Source: Candidatus Woesearchaeota archaeon (GTDB taxonomy: Archaea > Nanobdellota > Nanobdellia > Woesearchaeales > ARS49). From it: a stretch of DNA of 24,533 nt. The notes below the pieces were generated by a model, which was given only the letters and a program-made list of their open reading frames with translations, was not told the DNA's origin and did no database searches. A program made the translations under genes and the position numbers. Of this stretch, positions 1 to 7,604 are shown one piece after another; the stretch's first letter is position 1, and the number at the start of each line of letters is the position of its first letter. The stretch lies in assembly GCA_019323575.1 (NCBI GenBank), contig JAHWHB010000025.1:1-24533 (forward strand). Reading direction: 5' to 3'.

Positions 1-176
1 AAATGCTGCTTGAACTCCCTCAGCTTCCAATCAAAAACATCTTTTCTCGCAGCGCTTATTCCCTTGATTTTTTCAGCGCCAAGAAAATCATCCCAAGAAT
101 GAACATTTTGAGACCACAATTTCAACTCAGTCCGGCTACGAACACCAGGCAACACTACAAAGGATTCCTGCAACAT
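1..176 (-). CDS. RNase H-like exonuclease (YprB-like), N-terminal part, runs off the window
   Basis: The reverse strand reads an uninterrupted 58-codon start of a protein beginning MLQESFVVLPGVRSRTELKL. It continues with SQNVHSWDDFL and a helix-hairpin-helix-like KGISAARKD. The pattern 'sF..LPGV..rtE.kLW...v.sWddFL' is what I recall at the N terminus of YprB-type RNase H-fold exonuclease-like proteins in archaea and bacteria; the catalytic acidic residues would lie beyond base 1 and cannot be checked. The start at 176 fits a TATA-like stretch (reverse complement of 197-205) about 25 bp upstream. Codon choice (T/G-ending) matches the other minus-strand genes, which supports this strand over the short plus-strand reading of the same DNA. 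Family assignment is moderate; that it is coding is fairly safe. Confidence 0.6.
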   Translation of the reverse strand, partial: MLQESFVVLPGVRSRTELKLWSQNVHSWDDFLGAEKIKGISAARKDVFDWKLREFKQH

Positions 177-239
177 GATAAATAACAAAAAAAACAGCTT
201 AAAAACAGTTACGCACACATGTCCAGTGGGAAGTGGAAA

Positions 240-250
240 GACTTATAAAC
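240..250 (+). promoter_or_regulatory. TATA-box promoter for aIF1A
   Basis: CTTATAAA lies about 28 bp before the ATG at 274, the spacing expected if transcription starts at or next to the start codon (leaderless mRNA). No Shine-Dalgarno sequence precedes the gene. Confidence 0.55.
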
Positions 251-273
251 ACCCCCAGAAGAAATAGACGAAG

Positions 274-615
274 ATGAGCAAGAAAGAAGAATTAGAACAA
301 CAACAGCAACAAGAACAGGAAGAAATACGAAGAACGCCAATACCAAGAGAAAAACAAGTTCTAGGATTATGCGAAGAAAGAGTGGGCGGAAGCAGAATGA
401 AAGTCAGGTGCATGGACGGCAAAACAAGAATCTGCAGAATACCAGGAAGACTAAAAAGAAGACTATGGGTCAGAGAAGGAGACATACTCCTAATAGAGCC
501 ATGGGAGCTGGGCGGAGACGAAAAAGGAGACGTAGTCTACAAGTACAGACCATTACAAATAGACGTATTAAGAAAGAAAGGACTGCTCAAGGAACTGACT
601 CAAGAGGAATTCTAA
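274..615 (+). CDS. eif1A: Translation initiation factor aIF1A
   Basis: A 113-residue protein matching archaeal/eukaryotic initiation factor 1A, which binds the ribosomal A site of the small subunit and assists start-codon selection. An N-terminal charged tail (residues 1-20, with a run of five glutamines) is followed by the S1-like OB fold: EKQVLGLCEERVGGSRMKVR, the 'MDGKTRICRIPGR' strand pair, 'RLWVREGDILLIEPW', and 'DKGDVVYKYRP'-like end (here DEKGDVVYKYRPLQ). Length is normal for the family. The gene is leaderless-type. Its 3' end overlaps the convergent gene at 587-829 by 29 bp. The poly-Q tract is unusual but lies in the normally disordered tail. Identification is very secure. Confidence 0.95.
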   Translation: MSKKEELEQQQQQEQEEIRRTPIPREKQVLGLCEERVGGSRMKVRCMDGKTRICRIPGRLKRRLWVREGDILLIEPWELGGDEKGDVVYKYRPLQIDVLRKKGLLKELTQEEF

Positions 616-829
616 CGTTCTCACAATTATCATACAAACGCCAGCCGCTATAAGCAGGACAATTCCCGCAAAAATAATACCTGTAACTAAAATTCTGGGC
701 ATCATACGAGCACTTGCCAATATAATGACACTGACAGCCGCCCCCAGTCCTGCCCTCAACAGAAGAAAGAAGAAAAACAAGAATAGCAAGAACAGCAACC
801 ATCATAAAAAAAGCAAAAGTCTTTTCCAT
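587..829 (-). CDS. Small Cys-rich exported protein
   Basis: An 80-residue protein with a signal peptide or N-terminal anchor (MEKTFAFFMMVAVLAILVFL, then LSSVEG) and a short mature part carrying six cysteines: CQC near residue 33, C at about 42, CGNC around 57, and a C near 69. The even number and the exported location suggest disulfides or metal binding. I do not recognise the family. The ATG at 829 is chosen because a TATA-like ATTTAAATAG (reverse complement of 851-860) sits 27 bp upstream, and because the ATG follows an in-frame TTG at 835 that is a weaker start. Another frame of the same strand is also open but lacks this signal-peptide/Cys architecture. It overlaps convergent aIF1A by 29 bp. 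Confidence 0.6.
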   Translation of the reverse strand: MEKTFAFFMMVAVLAILVFLLSSVEGRTGGGCQCHYIGKCSYDAQNFSYRYYFCGNCPAYSGWRLYDNCENVRIPLESVP

Positions 830-850
830 GAACAAAAAAAAGCAAAAATA

Positions 851-860
851 CTATTTAAAT
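851..860 (-). promoter_or_regulatory. TATA box for the small Cys-rich protein
   Basis: The reverse strand reads ATTTAAATAG, 27 bp before the ATG at 829. It abuts the stop codon (860-862) of the upstream thioredoxin reductase gene, so the small gene may be transcribed separately as well as by read-through. Confidence 0.45.
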
Positions 861-1783
861 CATTTGGAATACTCAGTAACGCTGCCAGTCAAAAACCGAT
901 AAGCATCCAACGTTGCAACAGCACCCATGCCTGCAGCAATAACAGTCTGCTTGTACAACATATTGGTCAAATCCCCGCAGGCATACAAACCAGGGGTCTT
1001 GGTCCTGCAAAACTGGTCAACAACAATCTCGCCAGCAGGATTAGTATCAACAAGACCAGAAACCAGCTCGGTCTTAGTCTCCCAGCCAATCTCACTAAAA
1101 ACACCCTGAACAGGCAACTCTCGCTTCTCTTTGGAATTAACATTCTCAACAACAAGAGCAGAGACAAACTTGTCGCCCTTAATCTCAACAGGAACACAGC
1201 TTAAAACAAGCTCAATCTTAGGATTCTTTTTAGCAAGCTCAACAGTAACCTCGTCAGCCCTGAACTGGTCCCTCCTATGTACAAGATACACCTTATTTGC
1301 TATAGAAGCAAGCTCAAGAGCGCCTTCAACCGCGCTGTTGCCGCCGCCAATAATAGCAGCATCCTTATTCGAAAACAAAGGAGCATCACAAGTAGTGCAA
1401 GTGCTCAAGCCCCTGCCGAGAAACTTGTCCTCGCCAACAACACCAAGCTTGCGCCTCTCACGGCCATAACACAAAATAACAGTTTTGGAATCAAGCTTTT
1501 TGCCATCATCAAGCTCAATAATAAAATCCTTGGGCTTAGTGATTTTAACAACCATGTGCTCAACAATCTCACAACCCCACTTCTTGGCAGAATCAAAAAA
1601 CTTCTGCATAAGCTCAGCACCAGGACCCTCAAAACCAGGATAATTCTCAATATTATTTGTCTTGTTAGTCTCACCGCCAACATTAAAACCAGTAACAAGA
1701 ACGCATTTCATCTTCTTCCTGCCGGCATAAATAGCAGAAGTCAGACCGCCAGGACCCGCGCCAACAATGACAAGATCATACAT
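860..1783 (-). CDS. trxB: Thioredoxin reductase (NAD(P)H:FAD-dependent)
   Basis: A 307-residue low-molecular-weight thioredoxin reductase: an FAD enzyme that passes electrons from NAD(P)H through a redox-active disulfide to thioredoxin or glutaredoxin-like proteins in the cytosol. Visible are the FAD dinucleotide motif GAGPGG (residues 8-13), the redox CTTC (129-132, followed by DAP; the family usually has CATC), the NAD(P)H motif GGGNSAVEGA, the VHRRDQFRAD segment typical of NADPH use, and the C-terminal FAD motif YACGDL. The canonical ATG-binding stretch reads CYGRERRKLGV instead of ATG-x, a small oddity. The ATG at 1783 is preferred over the TTG at 1798 because the Rossmann fold begins directly there and a TATA box lies 29 bp upstream. 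Confidence 0.95.
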   Translation of the reverse strand: MYDLVIVGAGPGGLTSAIYAGRKKMKCVLVTGFNVGGETNKTNNIENYPGFEGPGAELMQKFFDSAKKWGCEIVEHMVVKITKPKDFIIELDDGKKLDSKTVILCYGRERRKLGVVGEDKFLGRGLSTCTTCDAPLFSNKDAAIIGGGNSAVEGALELASIANKVYLVHRRDQFRADEVTVELAKKNPKIELVLSCVPVEIKGDKFVSALVVENVNSKEKRELPVQGVFSEIGWETKTELVSGLVDTNPAGEIVVDQFCRTKTPGLYACGDLTNMLYKQTVIAAGMGAVATLDAYRFLTGSVTEYSK

Positions 1784-1806
1784 AAAAAACGAAAACAAAA
1801 GAAGAA

Positions 1807-1816
1807 ATATTTAAAA
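1807..1816 (-). promoter_or_regulatory. TATA box for thioredoxin reductase
   Basis: The reverse strand reads TTTTAAATAT, centred about 29 bp before the ATG at 1783, which again implies a leaderless or near-leaderless transcript. Confidence 0.45.
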
Positions 1817-2179
1817 TTATGCAAAAGACAATCTTACAAACCCGCCAGGAGTCTTCTCAACAAAATTAATCTGAGCGCCGCCATAAGAACCAGGCTTCAT
1901 TACTGAAATAGTAACAGGAGCCGCCTTGCCCTCTCCCTTGAAAGCCTGAAGCACAACATCAACAGAATCATCCCTTACCTCAACAACCCTAATCTTAAAC
2001 CTGCCAGCATCAGGATGATTCAAAACATAAGTCAAACCCGGCTTAAACATCAAAGTCTCACCAGGAGAAACATCAATATAATACTTGGCCGCCCAGCCAG
2101 CACCCTTAACCATAAAGAAAATACCAATTAGAGCAAAAGCAACAATCAGGACAACAACAACACTCTCAAGCTTACCCAT
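1817..2179 (-). CDS. Membrane-anchored protein of unknown function
   Basis: A 120-residue protein: MGKLESVVVVLIVAFALIGI begins a single N-terminal transmembrane anchor (about residues 6-28), followed by a small beta-rich domain of about 90 residues outside the membrane (segments such as YYIDVSPGETLMFKPG, GRFKIRVVEVRDDSVDVVL, PGSYGGAQINF). I do not recognise the family; it resembles short beta-sandwich domains of secreted archaeal proteins. The start at 2179 is decided by a strong Shine-Dalgarno GAGGTGAT (reverse complement of 2183-2190) seven bases upstream; the frame stays open to 2263 but without signals. It precedes trxB on the same strand by 33 bp. Confidence 0.7.
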   Translation of the reverse strand: MGKLESVVVVLIVAFALIGIFFMVKGAGWAAKYYIDVSPGETLMFKPGLTYVLNHPDAGRFKIRVVEVRDDSVDVVLQAFKGEGKAAPVTISVMKPGSYGGAQINFVEKTPGGFVRLSFA

Positions 2180-2267
2180 GATATCACCTCTGACATTGAA
2201 AATTTTTCCTATTTCATAAAGGTTTCTATCAAAAGTTATCACCAACCTGTTACTCCTCCACAATAGA

Positions 2268-2314
2268 AAAATATATTAAGATGGTGTAAATAGGAAAAAA
2301 CAACCAAAGGAGGG
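2268..2314 (+). promoter_or_regulatory. TATA box plus Shine-Dalgarno for the four-TM gene
   Basis: AAATATATTA at about 2268-2278 is a TATA-like element, and AAAGGAGGG at 2306-2314 is a strong Shine-Dalgarno six to seven bases before the ATG at 2321. Unlike most genes here, this one should have a leader of about 20 nt. Confidence 0.5.
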
Positions 2315-2320
2315 ATACAA

Positions 2321-2701
2321 ATGAGACTGGAAGACATAAAATTCATCGTAACAATAATACTGTTAGGACTAAGCCTGCTGACAGCACTAGTGCTTGAATC
2401 ATACCTGAAAACAGGCTACGCAGTACAACTCGTACTAATACTAATAGGAATAATACTTACAGCAGGCATAATATTCGGACTATGGATAGAACTAGAATGG
2501 GCATACCCGTTCACAATGCTGTTCTTCGCACTCGCACTCGCAGACATGGTATGGATGTTCGCAGAAACAAAAGCATTCCTTCCATTCGCGTTCGGACTTC
2601 TGGTAAACGTAGCAGGACTTGTGCTGTGCATAGCAAGCATAGAAACAACAGCACTGCAAGAGCTAGAAACATACGAAATAGACAAAAAAAGAAGAAAATA
2701 A
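2321..2701 (+). CDS. Four-helix integral membrane protein, unknown function
   Basis: A 126-residue hydrophobic protein with four predicted membrane helices (about residues 7-26, 33-54, 60-78, 86-106) and a short charged cytosolic tail ending EIDKKRRK. No catalytic motif or known family is evident. Positively charged residues at the C terminus suggest the tail is inside. It has its own TATA box and a strong Shine-Dalgarno, and stops two bases before the convergent ATPase gene ends, leaving essentially no intergenic space for a separate terminator. Confidence 0.75.
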   Translation: MRLEDIKFIVTIILLGLSLLTALVLESYLKTGYAVQLVLILIGIILTAGIIFGLWIELEWAYPFTMLFFALALADMVWMFAETKAFLPFAFGLLVNVAGLVLCIASIETTALQELETYEIDKKRRK

Positions 2702-2702
2702 A

Positions 2703-5315
2703 TCACCTGTTGACGAAAAACTTGTGAACTTCAAGATAGACAAAGCCAACAAAACCAGCAGCAAACACCAGAATCCAGTCAAACACGTAAAGAGCTTCCA
2801 AGCGGAAAATATTCTGGAAAAAAGGAACATAGATTAACAACAACTGCAAACCAAAAGACATCAACAAAGCAAGCCACAACCACCAATTCTTGAAAACACC
2901 AACAGCAAAAATCGGCTTGTGCAAAGAGCGGCAGCTCAACGCTGCAAACAACTCAAAGACCACAAGAGTTGAGAAAGCAACAGTCTGAGCCCTCTCCAAA
3001 CCAAACTGCAAATAATGATCAAACAACCAAATAGAGGCAACAGCCAATATCAACGGGAAAATAAAAAGATAATGCTCAATACCCCTAAAAACGTTCTCAC
3101 GAGGCTTTCTCGGAGGCCTGTTCATAACGCCAGGCTCGGCAGGATCAACACCAAGAGCCAAAGCAGGCAGGCCATCAGTCACAAGATTCACCCACAAAAT
3201 CTGAATAGCAATCAAGGGCAGGGGCAAACCAAGCAGAATAGAAGTCAGAATCACAAGCACCTCACCAACATTACAGCCAAGCAAGTAAGCAAGATACTTC
3301 TGAATATTATCGTAAATTCTTCTACCCTCCTCAACAGCACGAACAATACTGGCAAAATTATCATCAGCAAGAATCATCGCACTAGCTTCCTTAGCAACAT
3401 CGGTACCGGTAATACCCATAGCAATACCAAGATCAGCTTTCTTCAAAGCAGGAGCATCATTAACACCATCACCAGTCATAGCAACAATATGCCCCTTAGC
3501 CTTCAAGGCCTCAATAATCTTCAGCTTATGAGCAGGATTAACACGCGCGTAAACAGCAACATCATCAACAATACCGGCAAGATCCTCAAGCTTGTCCAAC
3601 TCAAGACCAGTAATAGCTTTGCCCTGAATGCCAAGCTCGCGGGCAACAGCCTCAGCAGTAGTGATATGGTCTCCAGTAATCATGACAACCTTAACGCCAG
3701 CAGTCCTGCACTTCTCAACAGCATCCTTAACCTCCCTTCTAGGAGGATCAATCATAGCCTGCAAGCCAACAAAAACCATCTCCTTCTCAGGCTCCTTGGA
3801 ATCAATACCAGTCAATTCCTTATAAGAAAAACCAAGCACCCTTAAAGCAGAATTCGCAAATTTCTCATTCTGCGCCAGAATAGACTCTTTCTCCTTCTTA
3901 GTCAGGCGCTCAACACGATTATTAATCAAAATCTTATTGCACAATCCAAGAACAACCTCAGGAGCGCCTTTTGTATAAGCAACCTTAATTTTGCCAGCCT
4001 TATGAAAAGTAGTCATACGCTTGCGCTCACTGCTAAACTCAAGCTCGCCAACGCGAGGGAAACCATCATGAAGCTTCTCAACATCAAGCTTGCCTTTCTT
4101 GGCACTAACAAGCAAAGCAGCCTCAGTAGGATCACCAATAACCTGCCAAGCATTATTTTCCAGCTTAAGCTGAGCATTATTATTCAAAGCACCAATACGC
4201 AACAACAACTCAAAAGACTTGGAATCCTTAGAAAAATAACCCTCAGGAGAATAACCGCTGCCAGCAATCTCAACAGTCTGACGATTAACATACAACTTGC
4301 GGACAGTCATCTCATTATGAGTCAACGTGCCGGTCTTATCAGAACAAATGACGCTGCAAGCGCCAAGAGTCTCAACACTCGGCAGGTTACGAACAAGAGC
4401 ATTCTTCCTCGCAAGACGCTGAACACCAAGAGACAAGCCAACAGTAACAACAGCAGGCAGACCCTCAGGAATAGCAGCAACAGCCAAAGCAATAGCAGTA
4501 AGCAAAACAGCAGTAACAGGCTGGTCAAGCTTAAGCAAACCAACAACAAAAACAATAATCGCGATAATAATAACAAGAGCGCCTATGTACAATCCAAGCT
4601 TCTTCAAAGTCTTCTGCAAAGGAGTAGGCTCAGGCTCAGCCTCCTGAATAAGCTTTGCAATCTTTCCAATCTCACTAGACATACCAGTGCCGGTAACAAC
4701 AGCCCTGCCGTGACCGTTAGTAATAACTGTACTCGAAAAAACCATATTGTCGCGGTCAGCAACAGCAGTCTCCTTCTTCAAAACCCCGACTTCCTTCTTA
4801 ACAGGCACGCTCTCACCAGTCAAAGCAGCCTCCTGCGTCTGAAGATTAACACCCTCGAGCAAAAAAGCATCAGCAGAAATCTTATCACCAGTATCAAGAA
4901 TAAGAATGTCGCCAGGAACAACCTCTTCAGCAGGCACATCACGAGGCTCGCCATCACGCAAAACAGTAGCCTTCAAAGAAATCATCTTCTTCAAAGCTTC
5001 GATTGCCTCTTCAGCACGATATTCCTGAACAAAACCAAGAATAGCATTCAGAACAACGATAACAGCTATAACCGTAAAATCAACATACTCCTGAACAACC
5101 AAAGAGATAACCATGGCAGCAAGAAGAATCCAGACAAGAGGGCTCTTAAACTGCTCAAGAAAAATAAGCAAAGGATGAACCTTCTCAGCCTCATGAATCA
5201 TATTCCGACCGTAAACTTTCAAACGCTCAGCAGCCTCATCACTAGACAAACCCTTATCAGAACACTTCAATTGGGCAAAAACCTCTTTTTCAGGCAGAAG
5301 ATAATATTCAACCAT
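2703..5315 (-). CDS. P-type ATPase, Ca2+-transporting (type IIA/SERCA-like)
   Basis: An 870-residue cation pump of the plasma membrane. Actuator TGES at 166-169, phosphorylated Asp326 in DKTGTLT, nucleotide-binding KGAPE, hinge DPPR, TGD, and GDGVNDAP near 613 are all present. The ion-binding helices carry Ca2+ ligands as in SERCA: PEGL in M4 (283-286), NVGE in M5, NLVTD in M6, and a Glu in M8 (FELFAAL). Thus both Ca2+ sites known from SERCA look intact, unlike PMR1-type pumps that lack the M5 Glu; this supports Ca2+ export, though monovalent-cation specificity cannot be excluded. An N-terminal cation-ATPase domain (about 5-70) is present. The ATG at 5315 is chosen over an upstream in-frame start because a TATA box lies 27 bp upstream. 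Confidence 0.93.
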   Translation of the reverse strand: MVEYYLLPEKEVFAQLKCSDKGLSSDEAAERLKVYGRNMIHEAEKVHPLLIFLEQFKSPLVWILLAAMVISLVVQEYVDFTVIAVIVVLNAILGFVQEYRAEEAIEALKKMISLKATVLRDGEPRDVPAEEVVPGDILILDTGDKISADAFLLEGVNLQTQEAALTGESVPVKKEVGVLKKETAVADRDNMVFSSTVITNGHGRAVVTGTGMSSEIGKIAKLIQEAEPEPTPLQKTLKKLGLYIGALVIIIAIIVFVVGLLKLDQPVTAVLLTAIALAVAAIPEGLPAVVTVGLSLGVQRLARKNALVRNLPSVETLGACSVICSDKTGTLTHNEMTVRKLYVNRQTVEIAGSGYSPEGYFSKDSKSFELLLRIGALNNNAQLKLENNAWQVIGDPTEAALLVSAKKGKLDVEKLHDGFPRVGELEFSSERKRMTTFHKAGKIKVAYTKGAPEVVLGLCNKILINNRVERLTKKEKESILAQNEKFANSALRVLGFSYKELTGIDSKEPEKEMVFVGLQAMIDPPRREVKDAVEKCRTAGVKVVMITGDHITTAEAVARELGIQGKAITGLELDKLEDLAGIVDDVAVYARVNPAHKLKIIEALKAKGHIVAMTGDGVNDAPALKKADLGIAMGITGTDVAKEASAMILADDNFASIVRAVEEGRRIYDNIQKYLAYLLGCNVGEVLVILTSILLGLPLPLIAIQILWVNLVTDGLPALALGVDPAEPGVMNRPPRKPRENVFRGIEHYLFIFPLILAVASIWLFDHYLQFGLERAQTVAFSTLVVFELFAALSCRSLHKPIFAVGVFKNWWLWLALLMSFGLQLLLIYVPFFQNIFRLEALYVFDWILVFAAGFVGFVYLEVHKFFVNR

Positions 5316-5336
5316 CAATAAACCGCAATAATAACA

Positions 5337-5347
5337 AATATATATAG
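5337..5347 (-). promoter_or_regulatory. TATA box for the P-type ATPase
   Basis: The reverse strand reads TATATATATTT, about 27 bp before the ATG at 5315. It shares the 88-bp divergent region 5316-5403 with the CBS-protein promoter. Confidence 0.5.
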
Positions 5348-5392
5348 TTAACGAGAAAAGATTAAAAAGAAAATAATCAAACAATACTAAAA

Positions 5393-5400
5393 AAGGTGAT
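5393..5400 (+). promoter_or_regulatory. Shine-Dalgarno of the CBS gene
   Basis: AAGGTGAT sits four bases before the ATG at 5404 and fixes the start. A weaker TATA-like GATTAAAAAG lies at about 5360-5370. Confidence 0.45.
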
Positions 5401-5403
5401 AAT

Positions 5404-6252
5404 ATGCCAACAGCACAAGATCTAATGCAAACAAACTATGTTTCTGTAGAACTTAAAGACACAATCTCATCAATGCTTGGAAAAATGAGACTCAAAAAAA
5501 TGTATTACGCACTCGTATTTGAAGGCGGCAAATACAAAGGACTCATAGCAAAAAGATTCCTGCTGACAAGCAGAATAAGACCAGACATAATGAAAATAGC
5601 AAACATACTCAAGAAAAGGTCAAAATCAAAAGTACCATTCTTTGTACCAACATTAACACCACAAACAGAACTAAAAGAGATATGCAGACTATTAGCAACA
5701 GCAGACACACACATACTACCAATAATAAAAAACAACAAAGTAATTGGAATAGTAGACGCACACGACGTTATAAATCACATTGCAGACTCCTACAAAAATC
5801 TAGGATGCGAAGAACTAGCAAGCAAAGAAGTAATAGTAGCAACATCAAACGACCAATTAATGAAAGCAATACAAAAAATGAACAGAAACGACATAGACCA
5901 CCTGCCAATAGTCGACAAAGAAGGAAAACTGGAAGGAATGGTGGCAATGGCAGACATACTAAAAAATGCCCAATTCTGGGACCTACACACACAAAAAATA
6001 CCCAGAGCGGCAAGCCATCAAAAAGGAAAACGCTCAGGATACGGCACAGGAGAAAAAGAAAACATGCTCAACCTGCCATTAAAGAACTGGATGACAACAA
6101 AATCAATATGCTCAACAAAACCAAGCACAAAAATACCAGAAGCAGTAGAAATGATGCAAAAAAATGACGTATCAAACATAATACTAGTACAATTCAACAA
6201 ACCAGTAGGAATAATGACGATAAAAAACCTGTTGGCGGATTATGCCAAATGA
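5404..6252 (+). CDS. Protein with four CBS motifs (two Bateman modules)
   Basis: A 282-residue cytosolic protein made only of CBS motifs, which bind adenosine nucleotides and act as energy sensors. Motif boundaries by eye are about 1-60 (MPTAQDLMQTNYVSV...), 75-135 (ELKEICRLL...HILPIIKNNKVIGIVDAHDV), 143-195 (VIVATSNDQLMKAI...HLPIVDKEGKLEGMVAMADI) and 225-282 (NWMTTKSICSTKP...SNIILVQFNKPVGIMTIK). Motif 1 is degenerate. A Gly/Lys-rich linker of about 25 residues separates motifs 3 and 4. It is divergent from the Ca2+-type ATPase and translationally coupled (ATGA) to the PEBP gene. A ligand cannot be named from sequence. Confidence 0.88.
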   Translation: MPTAQDLMQTNYVSVELKDTISSMLGKMRLKKMYYALVFEGGKYKGLIAKRFLLTSRIRPDIMKIANILKKRSKSKVPFFVPTLTPQTELKEICRLLATADTHILPIIKNNKVIGIVDAHDVINHIADSYKNLGCEELASKEVIVATSNDQLMKAIQKMNRNDIDHLPIVDKEGKLEGMVAMADILKNAQFWDLHTQKIPRAASHQKGKRSGYGTGEKENMLNLPLKNWMTTKSICSTKPSTKIPEAVEMMQKNDVSNIILVQFNKPVGIMTIKNLLADYAK

Positions 6253-6677
6253 AAATTAAATCTGCATTCGAACATAAAGGACAGATCCCTTCAGAATACA
6301 CCTGCGACGGGCAGGACAAAATACCTGCCTTGGAGATTTCTGAAGTGCCGGCAGAAGCAAAATCACTGGCTTTAATAATGGACGATCCAGACGCGCCAAT
6401 GAGAACCTGGGACCACTGGATACAATGGAACATACCGCCAAACACAAAAAAAATCGACAAAGACATAGGCACCCCTGGCAAGAACAGCTGGGGAAGAACA
6501 GGCTACGGCGGACCATGCCCGCCATCAGGAACACACAGATATTATTTCAAACTATACGCTCTCGACACAATGCTTGATTTACCCGCAGGTTCAGACAAAA
6601 AAGCACTGGAATCTGCAATGAAAGGACACATCCTAAAAGAAGCAGTGCTGATGGGAAAATATCAAAGAACATCATGA
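6249..6677 (+). CDS. PEBP / YbhB-YbcL family protein
   Basis: A 142-residue phosphatidylethanolamine-binding-protein family member of the prokaryotic YbhB/YbcL type. The family signature is clear: IPSEYTCDGQD near the N terminus, MDDPDAP (about 44-50), WDHWIQWNIP, GPCPPSGTHRYYFKLYALD. These residues build the conserved anion pocket. Prokaryotic members have no settled substrate; Raf-kinase inhibition is a eukaryotic role and should not be transferred. No signal peptide, so it is probably cytosolic. It overlaps the CBS gene and the following lipoprotein gene by ATGA on both sides, so the three should be co-translated. Its codon mix is slightly less A/C-biased than that of its neighbours. Confidence 0.92.
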   Translation: MKIKSAFEHKGQIPSEYTCDGQDKIPALEISEVPAEAKSLALIMDDPDAPMRTWDHWIQWNIPPNTKKIDKDIGTPGKNSWGRTGYGGPCPPSGTHRYYFKLYALDTMLDLPAGSDKKALESAMKGHILKEAVLMGKYQRTS

Positions 6678-7468
6678 AAAAAATAATCCTGTTATTGCTG
6701 CTGATCTCATGCACACAAATACAAGAAGAAACAACACAACCAGAGATAACACCTGAACCTGTTCATCAACCACCAATAATAATTGAACAGCCAGCAAGAC
6801 CGCCATTGCACGACAACATAAACACATACATAGTAAAACCAGGAAAAACATTCACGCTAACACTAACAGACGCAATCTACGACAACTTCAGCATAATACC
6901 AGCAGAAAGATACGACGCACTATACCAGTCAGACATCACAGTACTTGTACACGTCTTCAAATTCTCAACACGAGAAGAACTAGACGTTGTAATGAAATCA
7001 GAGTTCTACGACATAATAAACCTAGGAACATCAAGACATCAAGGACACACCATTGCAATATACCTAAACCAAGACAACCACAGAGCAGCAGTATGGACCA
7101 GCGGAAACTTCCTAATATATGTAGAAACTTACATCCCTGACTTTGTAGAAAGAGAAATAGCAGATTCTTACCTATTAAGATATCCTTCAGACCTTAAAAC
7201 CGATCAATGCATAGATTCAGACGGAGACGACCACCTGAGACAAGGAACAACCACACGAGTAAAACTCGATTCAACAATCATAGAATTTACAGACGTGTGC
7301 CTAAGAGATTTCGCGCTATACAAAAACAAACAATACACCTCAAAGAAAGGACTGTCAGAAGAAGACGGACTGCTTGAAGGACAATGCCATGCAGATATAA
7401 GCATGCCAGGATACATAGAAGAATACGCGTGCCACAGAGGCTGCGAAAACGGCGTTTGTAGAAGATAA
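6674..7468 (+). CDS. Secreted lipoprotein with Cys-rich C-terminal motif
   Basis: A 264-residue exported protein. The start MKKIILLLLLISC is a lipoprotein signal with the lipid-attachment Cys at residue 13 (LISC lipobox), followed by a Thr/Pro/Glu-rich linker to about residue 50. The middle (about 55-175) is an unrecognised globular domain. The C-terminal ~80 residues contain CIDSDGDD, a later VCLRD, EGQC, YACHRGC and NGVCRR. This 'C.DSDG...tD.C....L.E..C....y.C..GC.nG.C' module is one I recall recurring at the ends of many DPANN secreted proteins; its role is unknown, and disulfides or calcium binding by DSDGDD are guesses. Last gene of the CBS-PEBP-lipoprotein unit. Confidence 0.8.
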   Translation: MKKIILLLLLISCTQIQEETTQPEITPEPVHQPPIIIEQPARPPLHDNINTYIVKPGKTFTLTLTDAIYDNFSIIPAERYDALYQSDITVLVHVFKFSTREELDVVMKSEFYDIINLGTSRHQGHTIAIYLNQDNHRAAVWTSGNFLIYVETYIPDFVEREIADSYLLRYPSDLKTDQCIDSDGDDHLRQGTTTRVKLDSTIIEFTDVCLRDFALYKNKQYTSKKGLSEEDGLLEGQCHADISMPGYIEEYACHRGCENGVCRR

Positions 7469-7604
7469 TAACAATTTCTTAATAAATCTTTAAATTATAA
7501 GCATAACGTAAGTCTATTTAAGGCTATTAATATATCTAAAATAGAATTATCATATAGTCATGATAAGCATAACATTTAAATACCAGTATACTAAAAAGTA
7601 GCTT
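7469..7604 (+). promoter_or_regulatory. Control region of the 13-gene sugar operon
   Basis: This 136-bp AT-rich gap holds a TATA box TTTAAATA at 7575-7582, preceded by a BRE-like CATAAC, and about 27 bp before the GTG at 7605. Directly upstream is an inverted repeat with perfect 7-bp arms, TTATCAT (7547-7553) and ATGATAA (7560-7566), separated by 6 bp. An 11-bp direct repeat ATAAGCATAAC occurs at 7497-7507 and again at 7563-7573, the second copy overlapping the right arm. The geometry suits binding of a dimeric winged-helix regulator, plausibly the product of the first gene. Confidence 0.55.

Noticed and set aside
3..185. Plus-strand 60-codon ORF at the window start
   Set aside because: The minus strand reads a protein-like sequence (LPGVRSRTELKLW, WDDFL) with matching codon usage and a TATA box; the plus reading has neither.
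725..1906. Plus-strand ORFs opposite thioredoxin reductase
   Set aside because: The minus-strand frame carries FAD, CxxC and NAD(P) motifs; the plus-strand readings have none.
3015..3845. 276-codon plus-strand ORF in the ATPase
   Set aside because: Same kind of antisense shadow: Asn/Ser/Thr/Lys-rich, no domain, no ribosome-binding site.
4002..5321. 439-codon plus-strand ORF opposite the P-type ATPase
   Set aside because: Its translation is low-complexity (Asn, Ser, Leu, Thr, Lys) with no motif, while the opposite strand encodes a fully conserved ATPase. It exists because T, and so stop codons, are rare on the plus strand.
7469..7604. Possible CRISPR or repeat array
   Set aside because: Only one 11-bp direct repeat and one inverted repeat exist, with no regular spacing; an operator-promoter region explains them.
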